Notes under the pieces: model-generated
The model's database searches: none
What the model was told of the DNA's origin: nothing
Seen by the model: only the letters and a program-made list of their open reading frames with translations
Shown here: one piece after another, positions 35,626 to 43,380 of the stretch
Numbering within the stretch: the stretch's first letter is position 1
How the letters are laid out: each line of letters begins with the position of its first letter
DNA from: Cohnella panacarvi Gsoil 349
Lineage (GTDB): Bacteria > Bacillota > Bacilli > Paenibacillales > Paenibacillaceae
NCBI RefSeq assembly: GCF_000515335.1
Contig: NZ_KI911563.1
Span: forward strand, 4,014,338-4,078,337
DNA: 64,000 nucleotides
Direction: 5' to 3'
Translations under genes and position numbers: made by a program

Positions 35626-36342
35626 GTGCTAAGGATGTTATTCGGCGATCCCCCGAGGGAATGGACCGGCGGGTCGCTAGTTACCGTTCAAGCGATCGAT
35701 AGGTTCATCAAGCTTACCTATGCGGTTTCTTACCGCAGTAAGAACGAGCACCGCAAGCAGGCGTATCAGAAGTACGGAATCTGGGCGGAAGGACTGCTTC
35801 GCTCGCTGGACGAGCTGGAGCAGAGCCGCTATGCCGCGAACCGATACGCAGCACTCATCCATCATAGAAGGATCGAAGAATTAACGCCGGCAGAGAGGCT
35901 GAATTACGAACGGCACGTCTACTTCGACAAGAACGCCTACATTCGGGTATTCGCGTTGCTGGATAAGCTGGGGACGCTGCTGAACGAGCTGCTGGAGCTG
36001 AAGACGGAGCGAATGAAGCCGAGGTTCTCGTACTTTACCGTGCTCCGCAACATGCGATCGAATCATCTTCATCCGGAGCTTATGAAGCCTCTGGACGAGC
36101 TGAAGGAGCGGCATCGCGCCCCGTTCGGCCGGCTGAGGAACCGAAGGAATACGGAAATCCATTATATGAACGCCGAGCTGCAGGACGATCTCCGGATGAC
36201 GCTGGAGCGGCATTCCGTGAGCAGAAGGCTGGAAGACCTGCAAGGGAATTTGGCGGACCTCGATTGCGCCTGGGAGATGATCGAGGCTACGTTAGGCTAT
36301 AGCTTCCGATTCGCCTGCAAGCGATTGGAGCGTAGACATTAA
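35626..36342 (+). CDS. Cthe_2314-type HEPN-domain protein
   Basis: 238 residues from GTG at 35626 (AAGGAG at 9 bp). All-helical and highly charged. RNTEIHYMN near residue 170 supplies the R-x4-H motif of HEPN nucleases and nucleotide-binding proteins. The overall look matches the stand-alone HEPN family first named from Clostridium thermocellum. No toxin-antitoxin partner is next to it, so an RNase toxin role is not supported by context. Confidence 0.65.
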   Translation: MLRMLFGDPPREWTGGSLVTVQAIDRFIKLTYAVSYRSKNEHRKQAYQKYGIWAEGLLRSLDELEQSRYAANRYAALIHHRRIEELTPAERLNYERHVYFDKNAYIRVFALLDKLGTLLNELLELKTERMKPRFSYFTVLRNMRSNHLHPELMKPLDELKERHRAPFGRLRNRRNTEIHYMNAELQDDLRMTLERHSVSRRLEDLQGNLADLDCAWEMIEATLGYSFRFACKRLERRH

Positions 36343-36362
36343 GGATCAAGGGGAGAGCCGCG

Positions 36363-37145
36363 TTGAAGCTGATCGGCAGGACGGCGCTCATTACGGGCAG
36401 CGCCAAAGGATTGGGCCGCAGGACGGCGATCGAGCTATCCGCTCTCGGCTGCGACATCGCCATCAACTACGTCACGAGCCGGAAGGAAGCGGAGCAGCTC
36501 GCGGAGGAGATCCGGTCGATCGGCAGGAGAGCGATCGCGGTCGAAGCCGACATCTCGAAGCCGGACATGGCGGATAAGCTGGTATCCGCGGTAGAGAGCG
36601 AGCTGGGCGGCGTCGACATTCTCATCAATAACGCAGGACCGTTCATCCGGGAAAGGCGCTTGTTCGCGGATTATAAGCCGGAGGAAATCCATTACCTCAT
36701 GAACGGCAACCTGGTGGGTACGATGCTTCTTGATCACCGCGTGCTTCCCGGCATGAGGGCGAGCGGGTGGGGGAGAATCATTCACTTCGGCTTCGGCCAT
36801 GCCGGCGAAGCGCGTTCTTGGCCGCATAGAGCCGTATACGCCGCCGCCAAAGTCGGGCTCGTTTCCTTCACGAAGACGCTCGCCATGGAAGAGGCGGCGA
36901 GCGGGATTACGGTCAATATGATCTGTCCGGGCGACATTCGCGGCAACAATAAGGAGAAGAGCATCGTCGACGTCGCGGGAATGATCGACGAGGAATCTCC
37001 GCGAGGCCGACCGGGGACCGGGGAAGACGTGGCGAGAATGATCGCTTTCCTGTGCCTGCCGGAGTCGGATTTCATTACCGGCAATACGGTCGACGTATCC
37101 GGGGGACTCGATCCGATCCGCACCGATCTGATCAAACCTCGATAA
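36363..37145 (+). CDS. Short-chain dehydrogenase/reductase (FabG-like)
   Basis: 260 residues, TTG start 21 bp after the HEPN gene. Cofactor loop TGSAKGLGRRTA near residue 11, NNAGPF near 88, catalytic YAAAKVGLVSF near 159 and the C-terminal GNTVDVSGG near 238. A classical NAD(P)H-dependent oxidoreductase; substrate unknown. Oddity: its last six codons form the first unit of a 16-bp tandem repeat that continues past the stop codon. Confidence 0.85.
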   Translation: MKLIGRTALITGSAKGLGRRTAIELSALGCDIAINYVTSRKEAEQLAEEIRSIGRRAIAVEADISKPDMADKLVSAVESELGGVDILINNAGPFIRERRLFADYKPEEIHYLMNGNLVGTMLLDHRVLPGMRASGWGRIIHFGFGHAGEARSWPHRAVYAAAKVGLVSFTKTLAMEEAASGITVNMICPGDIRGNNKEKSIVDVAGMIDEESPRGRPGTGEDVARMIAFLCLPESDFITGNTVDVSGGLDPIRTDLIKPR

Positions 37146-37220
37146 GATCAAATCTCGATCTGAGCAAACCTCGATCTGAGCAAACCTCGATCTGAGCAAA
37201 CCTCGATCTGAGCAAACCAA
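37125..37220. repeat. Array C: six 16-bp tandem units spanning a stop codon
   Basis: Units of 16 bp start at 37125, 37141, 37157, 37173, 37189 and 37205. Consensus GATCTGAGCAAACCTC. The first unit is coding sequence of the SDR gene; its stop TAA at 37143-37145 is inside the second unit, which differs in a few bases. The array therefore seems to have grown outward from the gene's 3' end. Confidence 0.9.
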
Positions 37221-37229
37221 CCCTCGCGA

Positions 37230-37268
37230 AATGACAAAAGGTCCCGCCGCTGGGCAGGACCTTCTTCA
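37230..37268. terminator. Terminator between SDR and NifU-like genes
   Basis: AAGGTCC-C-GCC, loop GCTG, GGC-A-GGACCTT with T-rich flank on the plus strand and A-rich sequence before it: likely bidirectional for the two convergent genes. Confidence 0.75.
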
Positions 37269-37287
37269 TTCCTCGAGATAAGGAAAA

Positions 37288-37527
37288 TTAGAACACTTGC
37301 ACGACTTCCTGAATGCCTTCGACTTCTTCCAGCAACGCGCGCTCGATGCCCGCTTTCAGCGTGATCGTAGAGCTTGGGCAGCTGCCGCAAGCACCCATCA
37401 GGCGGAGCTTGACGATGCCGTCTTCGACTTCGACGAGTTCGACGTCGCCGCCGTCGCGTTGCAGGAACGGACGCAACTTATCGAGCACATCCAATACTTC
37501 ATCATATTGCGTAGCGTTCGTACTCAT
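37288..37527 (-). CDS. NifU C-terminal-like Fe-S scaffold (YutI-like)
   Basis: 79 residues. [17 protein letters not shown] near 18 and [11 protein letters not shown] near 47, containing the CxxC cluster-binding pair, define the NifU C-terminal domain that carries and transfers Fe-S clusters. ATG at 37527 was chosen because AAAGGAG lies 9 bp upstream on the minus strand. It is divergent from the yuzB-like gene; the yutI-yuzB-yutJ neighbourhood is the same as in Bacillus. Confidence 0.9.
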   Translation of the reverse strand: MSTNATQYDEVLDVLDKLRPFLQRDGGDVELVEVEDGIVKLRLMGACGSCPSSTITLKAGIERALLEEVEGIQEVVQVF

Positions 37528-37624
37528 GGTCATCCACTCCTTTCTCATTCTATTATAGTACAGGATTACGTTTTTTCAAACAGACGACCGCGGTTACCTC
37601 GGCTGAAGAAAGGAGAAGTCCGCC

Positions 37625-37891
37625 ATGCATATCGTCGAGTTTTGCGTGAGCAACATGCACCACGGCACCGATGAAGTGCTGCGAAAGTTGGAGCAGCTTC
37701 CGCACGTCGAAGTCATCGAATACGGCTGTCTAGGCAATTGCGGCGAATGTTTCCTGTCGCCGTACGCGCTCGTGAACGGGGAATCCGTCGTCGCGGAGAC
37801 GGCCGGGCAATTGTACGATCTGATCCTGGCGGAGATCGCAGCGCAGGAGGAGCACCAATCCGCGCTGGATAAGCTGTTGGACGATCTTTAA
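37625..37891 (+). CDS. yuzB: YuzB-like (DUF1450) protein
   Basis: 88 residues with cysteines in VEFCVSNMHHG (C7), YGCLGNCGECFLSPYAL near 33 and nowhere else: a conserved four-cysteine pattern likely to bind a metal or Fe-S cluster. Function unknown in the family. GAAAGGAGAAGTCCGCC precedes the ATG. It overlaps the convergent NDH-like stop by 4 bp. Confidence 0.8.
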   Translation: MHIVEFCVSNMHHGTDEVLRKLEQLPHVEVIEYGCLGNCGECFLSPYALVNGESVVAETAGQLYDLILAEIAAQEEHQSALDKLLDDL

Positions 37892-38946
37892 CCGAGGTGG
37901 CGCTTGCTCTTCCAGAGTACGCCGCTCTTGATCATGCGAGGAATGCGCCCAAGCATCGGCATATTGCCCATAATGCCGAATCCGGCTTTTTTGCCTAAAG
38001 AACCGAGGACTCCCTTCAGCTTGATGCGGGACAGCTTCGGTTCTTTGCCGTTCCAGCGCGCGCGAATGACTTCGGCGACTTGCTTCCCTTGGGCGCCGGC
38101 AAGCTGCGCGCTCGGGGAGAACGGTTGGCTGGAACAGTCCCCGACGACATAGACGTTCGGGTACTCGGGCAGCTCGTGATGTTCGTTCACGACGAGGCGA
38201 CCTTGATTGTCTTTGGGCTGGGTCATTCGCTGAACGAGCGAAACCGGCTGAATGCCGGCCGTCCAGACGGTGACGTCGGTCAATATTTCTTCGCAGCCGT
38301 TGTGAACGATGCCTTGTTCAAGCCGGGAAATATTAATATGCGAACGCATTTCCACGTGATGCTCGCGGAACCATGAGGAGACGTACTCTTGCAATCTGCC
38401 CGGAAAAGCCGAAAGCACGCTGCCGCCGCGATCCAAGATGCGGATGTTGATGTCCGGCCGCGCTTCCCGCAGCTCGGCCGCGACTTCAACGCCGCTCAAT
38501 CCGCCGCCGACGATCGTCACTTGGCCGTACGGCTTCGTGTCGTTGATCTGCTGGTACGTGCGTCGCGTAGACGATAACGTCTGGATGCTGCAGGCGTAAT
38601 TCGAGACGCCTTCGATGCCATGATAGTTGTCCGTGCAGCCGAGGGCGATGATTAATGAATCGTAGGAGAGCGGATCGTTGCCTTCGATATGCACGAGCTT
38701 CTTGTCCAAGTCGATGTCGGTAATTTCGCCGTATACGAGTCGGCATTGGGCGTGAATCGGGAACGCGACCCGGATTTCCAAGTCGGACACGGTGCCTGCG
38801 GCTAGCGCGTAGTATTCTGTTTTAAGACCTTGGTAAGGCATGCGATCGACGAGGTAAATCATGGAATCGATCGGGATATCGTCAAGCAGCTCCTGCGCGA
38901 CGGTTAAACCGCCGTATCCGCCGCCCAATATCACGACATTGCTCAT
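37888..38946 (-). CDS. NDH-2-type NAD(P)H dehydrogenase (YutJ-like)
   Basis: 352 residues from ATG at 38946 (AAAAGGAGAACTACGA upstream). FAD loop VVILGGGYGGLTVA at the start, NAD(P) loop VTIVGGGLSGVEVAAEL near 155, a third FAD contact VYVVGDCSSQ near 284 and the AQLAGAQGKQVAEVI helix. Type II dehydrogenases pass electrons from NAD(P)H to quinone at the membrane surface. It is shorter than the ndh product at 44625-45818 and closer to the YutJ group, so another electron acceptor is possible. Confidence 0.85.
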   Translation of the reverse strand: MSNVVILGGGYGGLTVAQELLDDIPIDSMIYLVDRMPYQGLKTEYYALAAGTVSDLEIRVAFPIHAQCRLVYGEITDIDLDKKLVHIEGNDPLSYDSLIIALGCTDNYHGIEGVSNYACSIQTLSSTRRTYQQINDTKPYGQVTIVGGGLSGVEVAAELREARPDINIRILDRGGSVLSAFPGRLQEYVSSWFREHHVEMRSHINISRLEQGIVHNGCEEILTDVTVWTAGIQPVSLVQRMTQPKDNQGRLVVNEHHELPEYPNVYVVGDCSSQPFSPSAQLAGAQGKQVAEVIRARWNGKEPKLSRIKLKGVLGSLGKKAGFGIMGNMPMLGRIPRMIKSGVLWKSKRHLG

Positions 38947-39000
38947 TCGTAGTTCTCCTTTTGCTGATAAGCCTCTTTTGATGGATAGTATGACACAAGA

Positions 39001-39027
39001 AAGCCCCGGTCTTCCCGACGGGGCTCC
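39001..39027 (-). terminator. Terminator after mqnE
   Basis: On the minus strand AGCCCCG, loop TCGGGAAGAC, CGGGGCT then TTCTTGTG, immediately after the mqnE stop. Confidence 0.7.
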
Positions 39028-39032
39028 ATGCA

Positions 39033-40136
39033 TTACTCGTAAATTTGGATTTCGTTGTAGAACGTATCGCGTTCGACCGGAATGCGTCCGGCTCCTTTAA
39101 TGAGCCAAATCAAGTCCTCGCGCGTAATGCCGGTCGGAGTCAACGCCCCTGCCGAATGGCTGATGCGTTCGCGTACGATCGTGCCGTGCGCGTCGGATGC
39201 CCCCATCGTCAGCGCCACTTGCGTCAGCTGCGTGCCGATGTTGATAAAGTACGCCTTAATGTGCTGGACGTTGTCCAACATCAGGCGGCTGATCGCGATC
39301 GCCTTCAGATCGTCGTATGCGGAGTTGCGGCGGCGAATGCCGGCTTTCGGGCTGATCGGCTGCATCGACAGCGGGATGAACACTTGGAAGCCGTTCGTCT
39401 CGTCCTGCAAATTTCGGATATGCAGCATATGCTGCACGCGTTCCTCGACCGTCTCGATCGATCCGTACAGCATCGTCGTATGCGTGCGTAGGCCGAGATT
39501 GTGGGCGGAACGGTGAACGTCGAGATATTGCTCGATATTCGCTTTGTCCACTCGCATTTTTTTACGGTATTGATCGGATAAAATTTCCGCTCCGCCGCCT
39601 GTCAGCGTCTCCAGCCCGGCTTCGATCAACGTCTCAAGCACTTCTTTATAGCTCTTGCCCGAAATTCGGGAGAAGAAGTCGATCTCGGCGGCCGTGTAGG
39701 CTTTCATCGTGACATCGGGATATTTGATCTTCAGAGCGCGAATCGATTCGACGTAATACTCGAACGGAACGTGCGGGTTGTGCCCTCCGACGATGTGGAA
39801 TTCGCGTACGCCGGGATGAATATGCTGGTCGACGTATTCGATCATTTGCTGAGGGGAGAGCGTATAAGCGCCTTCGTCGCCCTCGTCCTTGCGGAAGTTG
39901 CAGAACGCGCAATGAGCTTCGCACACGTTCGTGAAATACAAGCTCATATTTTCGATGAAATATACTTTTTTGCCGTTCTTGCGCAGATTAACCTCGTTGG
40001 CTAGTTGGCCGATCGTAAGCAGGTCGTCCGAACGATAAAGGAACACGCCGTCTTCGAGGGTCAAGCGCTCGCCGTTCCGAACTTTATCGGCGATATCCGC
40101 CATTCGGCGGTCGGGGTGGGTCGTGATGAGCGTCAG
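39033..40136 (-). CDS. mqnE: Aminodeoxyfutalosine synthase (radical SAM), probable CTG start
   Basis: 367 residues. CEAHCAFCNF near residue 74 is the CxxxCxxC radical-SAM motif; HIVGGHNPHVPFEYY near 110 and LTGGGAEIL near 182 match MqnE, which builds aminodeoxyfutalosine in menaquinone synthesis. No ATG, GTG or TTG fits a ribosome site: GGGAGG is followed 8 bp later by an in-frame CTG at 40136 that gives the usual N-terminus (TLITTHPDRRMADIADKV). An ATG at 40232 would add 32 unconserved residues; one at 40106 lacks a ribosome site. The upstream promoter shares a sequence block with that of yumC. Confidence 0.9.
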   Translation of the reverse strand: MTLITTHPDRRMADIADKVRNGERLTLEDGVFLYRSDDLLTIGQLANEVNLRKNGKKVYFIENMSLYFTNVCEAHCAFCNFRKDEGDEGAYTLSPQQMIEYVDQHIHPGVREFHIVGGHNPHVPFEYYVESIRALKIKYPDVTMKAYTAAEIDFFSRISGKSYKEVLETLIEAGLETLTGGGAEILSDQYRKKMRVDKANIEQYLDVHRSAHNLGLRTHTTMLYGSIETVEERVQHMLHIRNLQDETNGFQVFIPLSMQPISPKAGIRRRNSAYDDLKAIAISRLMLDNVQHIKAYFINIGTQLTQVALTMGASDAHGTIVRERISHSAGALTPTGITREDLIWLIKGAGRIPVERDTFYNEIQIYE

Positions 40137-40231
40137 GGCAATCGCCTCCCAATAACAGTAGTGGCTTCCAATCTCAATGATTGTGAAAAAAATAACTTTC
40201 GACTGAAAGTGTGAAACGCAAGCCGTAAACA

Positions 40232-40259
40232 ACTGTTAACAATTATAAACCTCAGGCCA
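40232..40259 (-). promoter_or_regulatory. Promoter element shared by mqnE and yumC (copy 1)
   Basis: The plus-strand sequence TTAACAATTATAAAC followed by CCTCAGGCCAACC is nearly repeated at 44424-44451 (about 24 of 28 positions equal). On the minus strand it contains TATAAT as a -10 pointing to mqnE. Confidence 0.5.
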
Positions 40260-40402
40260 ACCCCCAGCAACAGGAAAATGAAAGGTATAAAGTCGCCGGA
40301 AATCGGGAATCAACTTGAATAATAAACATTAATTGGTTATGTTAGAGGTGAATTAGCTAAAACTAACCAATAAATGACGTATTCGGGAGGTGTAAGAGAC
40401 AA

Positions 40403-40846
40403 ATGAAACCGGAAATTTTACCGTTAAGCCAGCTTGAACAAATGGACGAGGCGGAGAAAATCCAGACGCTTCAGCAATATCGGGCCGCATACACGATCAA
40501 GGATTTAAGCGCCGCATGGCAGCTCTCCAATCCGATCCAATATTATATGTGGTTGAAGAAGCAGCGGATTTACGAGCAAATCGTCAGAAGGGCCGACAAA
40601 TTCGAGCCCTCGAAGGAATGGCGCCGCTTGCAGGAGAACGACGTCAGGGACGCCGCGAAAGTCCGCGGGCTTTCCGCCGACCAGTTCCGTTATATGCTGG
40701 ACACCGACTCCTCGGGTCCCGAGCTTGCGCAAGTGTTCCGCAGATTGGCTGATTTTCTCCAGAACGAGAAAGGTCAATTCCGAGTTCGCATCGAGCTGAA
40801 GGGCTTAGGCCAACAGGCTGCGGCGGATACCTCTCTTGAGGCTTAA
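40403..40846 (+). CDS. Conserved hypothetical protein (147 aa)
   Basis: 147 residues, mostly helical. Residues 20-60 (YTIKDLSAAWQLSNPIQYYM) resemble a helix-turn-helix; no catalytic motif. GGGAGGTGTAAGAGACAA precedes the ATG. The upstream region is AT-rich. I recognise no named family. It may be a DNA-binding protein, but that is only a structural guess. Confidence 0.6.
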   Translation: MKPEILPLSQLEQMDEAEKIQTLQQYRAAYTIKDLSAAWQLSNPIQYYMWLKKQRIYEQIVRRADKFEPSKEWRRLQENDVRDAAKVRGLSADQFRYMLDTDSSGPELAQVFRRLADFLQNEKGQFRVRIELKGLGQQAAADTSLEA

Positions 40847-40897
40847 GGCTTTCTTAGGGTATACTTAAAGAAAGTCAGGCTGGGGAGGAATCGGAAG

Positions 40898-41257
40898 ATG
40901 GTTAACATTAGCGAATCCGCAGGCGCGAAAATTCAGGAAATGCTCGCCGCCGAAGAAGTACCGAATTTGTTTCTGCGCATTGGCGTGAAAGAAGGCGGAT
41001 GCAGCGGGTTTTCATATGGCATGGGTTTCGACGACGAGAAGCACGCGGATGATACGGAAATGGAAATTCAAGGGTTAAAGGTGGTAGTTGATGATTATAG
41101 CCTCAAGTTTCTGAACGGCGTCGAGATCGATTGGAAAGATTCGGCGATGGGCGGCGGATTCACGATCCACAACCCGAACGCGACCGCTACTTGCGGATGC
41201 GGCTCCTCGTTCAGAACGGCAAGCGAAGCGGGCAATCCGGCAGCGGAGCCTTGCTAA
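40898..41257 (+). CDS. A-type Fe-S cluster carrier (HesB/IscA/ErpA family)
   Basis: 119 residues. The three cluster cysteines are in GGCSGFSYGM near residue 36 and TCGCGSSF near 102-104. It carries newly made Fe-S clusters to target enzymes. Equivalent to yutM in Bacillus and located in the same general neighbourhood (NifU-like gene, YuzB, NDH). GGGGAGGAATCGGAAG precedes the ATG. A long terminator and then the palindrome array D follow. Confidence 0.92.
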   Translation: MVNISESAGAKIQEMLAAEEVPNLFLRIGVKEGGCSGFSYGMGFDDEKHADDTEMEIQGLKVVVDDYSLKFLNGVEIDWKDSAMGGGFTIHNPNATATCGCGSSFRTASEAGNPAAEPC

Positions 41258-41274
41258 TAAGCAATTTGCACGCT

Positions 41275-41320
41275 AGAGGATGTCCCCAAGGTCGATTCGA
41301 CCCGGGGGACATCCTCTTTG
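41275..41320 (+). terminator. Terminator after the A-type carrier gene
   Basis: GAGGATGTCCCC and GGGGACATCCTC form a 12-bp perfect stem around a loop containing GGTCG/CGACC, followed by TTTG. Confidence 0.88.
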
Positions 41321-41359
41321 TTACTGATCGATACCAACCGGGCGAACGCAGCGACATCA

Positions 41360-41815
41360 CTCGGAACTAACTGCATGAAGGGCAGGTATTTCAATCGATG
41401 GCGTACTCCTTGACCTGTAAACGGTACGAAGTGCAGTTAATTGGGTAAAAAATGCGAGATCCGATGTTTCGGCGATAATGTAATGTAGATCATGCAGTTA
41501 TTCAGAAGAAAATGACGATAGTGTGATGACGAACTGTACTCCGTGCAGTTGAGGCGGTAATAGGTTGTAAGTTCAGCAGCCGAACGCGGTTCCGCTAGTG
41601 CGTGCCAACGCGCGCGGTTCGCTCTATAGCGGAACACAGTTCCGCAATTGAGCCTCAACACCCGCACATACGCACAATAACGGAACCCACATCCGCTATT
41701 TCGGTTTCAAACACCACTATCCCCTCAAAAATCCCAGAATAACGCACCCCAGATCCGCTATCGCGCACCGGCACACGATTTTCCCCCGAATAACGCACTC
41801 CGGATCCGCTATTCC
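41360..41815. repeat. Array D: phased degenerate palindromes, two sub-blocks
   Basis: Sub-block D1 has right arms TGCAGTT (or GGCAGGT) at 41381, 41432, 41493 and 41544, paired with AACTG-like left arms. Sub-block D2 has right arms TCCGCT/TCCGCA at 41591, 41641, 41692, 41754 and 41805, and left arms ATAGCGG/ATAACGN at 41626, 41677, 41739 and 41790. Steps are 51, 61, 51 in D1 and 50, 51, 62, 51 in D2. Between palindromes the sequence is not conserved. This fills most of the 742-bp gap between the Fe-S carrier and YheC/D genes; no ORF in it has gene-like features. Confidence 0.8.
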
Positions 41816-41999
41816 GCCTTCCCTCCCCCGCCCTCGACGCGGGCATTAGTCTTTATCGATGAAGCAAAAAGGACATACATACCTGGTTAACCTTCCATCG
41901 ATAACATAACAAAACAGGCTAACCGACCGCGTCATCCATCCAAGAACCTGTCCGTCCGCCCGAGTATGTATACATATAAACAGGAAAGGAGCCACTTGG

Positions 42000-42659
42000 A
42001 TGAGTCGGCAGCTTGCCAGCAAATGGCTGAAAACGAACGTTATGGCCGCGAACCCTTATATCGCGCGGCACATTCCTCCCTCGAGACTGTTCAATGCGAC
42101 GAATTTGCGTTCGATGCTTAACCGTTACGGCATGGTGGTCATCAAACCGATTCGCGGCGGCGGCGGTCTTGGCGTCATGAAAGTCGCGAGAATCGGCGGG
42201 CGGTATTCTTGCACGTACATGGCTCGCACGGTAACAACCTCCAGTCTGAGCGGCATCATGAAGATCATTAACCGGAGACGCGGAAGAAGACCCTATTTGA
42301 TCCAGCGGGGCATTCGCCTGGCGACCATCGCCGGCAGACCGATCGACTACCGGGTGAAGTACGTGAAGGAGAACGGAGCATGGAGGTACCGGGCGATAGT
42401 CGGCAGGGTCGCTCGCCGGGGACTGTTCGTGACGAACCTGTGCCGGGGAGGCGTTCAGATGACTGCGGCGCAGGGCATAAGGCTTTCGTTGTCCTCGAGA
42501 TGGGTCAGACGCAAAAAGCAGGAGATGCGGAATTTGACGAAAGCGTCTACGGCGCTGCTGGAGAGCCGGTTTCCGGGAATCGGACAATTGGGTTACGATT
42601 ACGGAATCGACCGCAACGGACACGTTTGGATTTTGGAGGTCAATACTCGACCGCAGTAA
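42000..42659 (+). CDS. YheC/YheD-family ATP-grasp protein (spore coat associated)
   Basis: 219 residues. ATP-grasp features: VVIKPIRGGGGLGVMKV near residue 46 (glycine-rich nucleotide loop), YLIQRGI near 100, DYRVKYVKENG near 118 and the metal-binding EVNTRP at the extreme C-terminus. YheC/YheD proteins are ATP-grasp-like proteins made in sporulation; the ligation reaction is not known. Shorter than YheC/D of Bacillus. AAAGGAGCCACTTGG precedes the ATG. Confidence 0.78.
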   Translation: MSRQLASKWLKTNVMAANPYIARHIPPSRLFNATNLRSMLNRYGMVVIKPIRGGGGLGVMKVARIGGRYSCTYMARTVTTSSLSGIMKIINRRRGRRPYLIQRGIRLATIAGRPIDYRVKYVKENGAWRYRAIVGRVARRGLFVTNLCRGGVQMTAAQGIRLSLSSRWVRRKKQEMRNLTKASTALLESRFPGIGQLGYDYGIDRNGHVWILEVNTRPQ

Positions 42660-42751
42660 ATGGCGGCGTTTGACATATTTTTCTATTAAAACCTTTAATC
42701 GCCCGCAACACGACCATGAAACTTTTTTATTCCGTTATAAGCTGCGCAGAC

Positions 42752-42850
42752 TGTGAATAACTTCATCCACATATTCCACACGATAATACGGGGTATGCCA
42801 GCCATTTTCAACAGGATTCGCACAGGTTATTCACAGTCTGCTGTGGATGA
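42752..42850. promoter_or_regulatory. Cluster of four DnaA boxes upstream of sda
   Basis: TGTGAATAA (42752-42760, reverse box), TCATCCACA (42763-42771), TTATTCACA (42827-42835, perfect TTATNCACA) and TGTGGATGA (42842-42850, reverse). They form two oppositely arranged pairs. In B. subtilis sda is a known DnaA-regulated gene; the same arrangement here suggests a replication checkpoint on sporulation. Confidence 0.82.
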
Positions 42851-42931
42851 ATGAACGTCTTGTCCCCTAAAAACTCCCATGCTATGATGCCCTCACGATG
42901 TTCCATTACAGTTGGAAAGGATGTGGGGCTC

Positions 42932-43075
42932 ATGTTCCCGATATTGCCGGACGAAATGTTGATCGATGCCTATCGCAATGCTTTACGTTTGCAGCTGGAC
43001 AGAGAATTCGTGCGCATGCTTCGAGCGGAAATCCGCAGAAGAAAGCTGACCCTTCCCGAGAGACAGCTATGTTAG
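42932..43075 (+). CDS. sda: Sporulation checkpoint protein Sda
   Basis: 47 residues forming an antiparallel helical hairpin: LPDEMLIDAYRNALRL, then LDREFVRMLRAEIRRRKL. This aligns without gaps with B. subtilis Sda (LSDELLIESYFKA..FIELIENEIKRRSL). Sda binds the histidine kinase KinA and blocks phosphorelay entry into sporulation when DNA replication is disturbed. The ATG at 42932 is about 80 bp after the DnaA-box cluster. Its stop overlaps the convergent zinc-ribbon gene by 4 bp. Confidence 0.85.
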   Translation: MFPILPDEMLIDAYRNALRLQLDREFVRMLRAEIRRRKLTLPERQLC

Positions 43076-43305
43076 ATGTTCCACAAGGCGATGTCGGAGG
43101 CAAAAGAAAGCTGGCATTGCGGGCAACGGACGGCATGCTTGCAGACGAGGTCAGCTTCGGAACCGAAATCGGCTTCGGCGCTCATTTCGTAGGGGGAATA
43201 AGGTCCGCTCCAATCGCTCCAACGACCTTCGTCTTCGGCGGCGGCACCGCAATGCGGACAAGACACGGCTAGGAGGCTCAAAGCGTTGCATACGGGACAC
43301 ATCAT
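43072..43305 (-). CDS. Small zinc-ribbon protein (77 aa)
   Basis: Two CxxC pairs at the N-terminus (MMCPVCN and SCPHCGA) and a third cysteine pair RCPQCQL near residue 65, separated by an acidic/aromatic stretch: a zinc-binding protein without catalytic motif. Start ATG at 43305 with GGAGGG 8 bp upstream; that ribosome site is inside the 3' arm of a long hairpin (43310-43359). Confidence 0.65.
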   Translation of the reverse strand: MMCPVCNALSLLAVSCPHCGAAAEDEGRWSDWSGPYSPYEMSAEADFGSEADLVCKHAVRCPQCQLSFASDIALWNI

Positions 43306-43309
43306 AAAA

Positions 43310-43359
43310 GGCACCCTCCTCTGATGTCCGGAACGGCCGGTTATCAGGGGTAGGGTGCC
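43310..43359 (-). terminator. Hairpin between yumC and the zinc-ribbon gene
   Basis: GGCACCCT/AGGGTGCC (8 bp), CTGAT/ATCAG (5 bp) and CCGG/CCGG (4 bp) stack in one interrupted stem. On the minus strand it ends in TTTTATG, so it can terminate yumC transcripts, but its 3' arm also contains the GGAGGG ribosome site of the next gene. Confidence 0.7.
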
Positions 43360-43380
43360 CTTTTGTGCGAAAAAGTAGCG

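Noticed and set aside
40170-40200. Rex operator upstream of mqnE
   Set aside because: There is one TTGTGAA half, but the second half (ATAACTT) does not fit TTCACAA.
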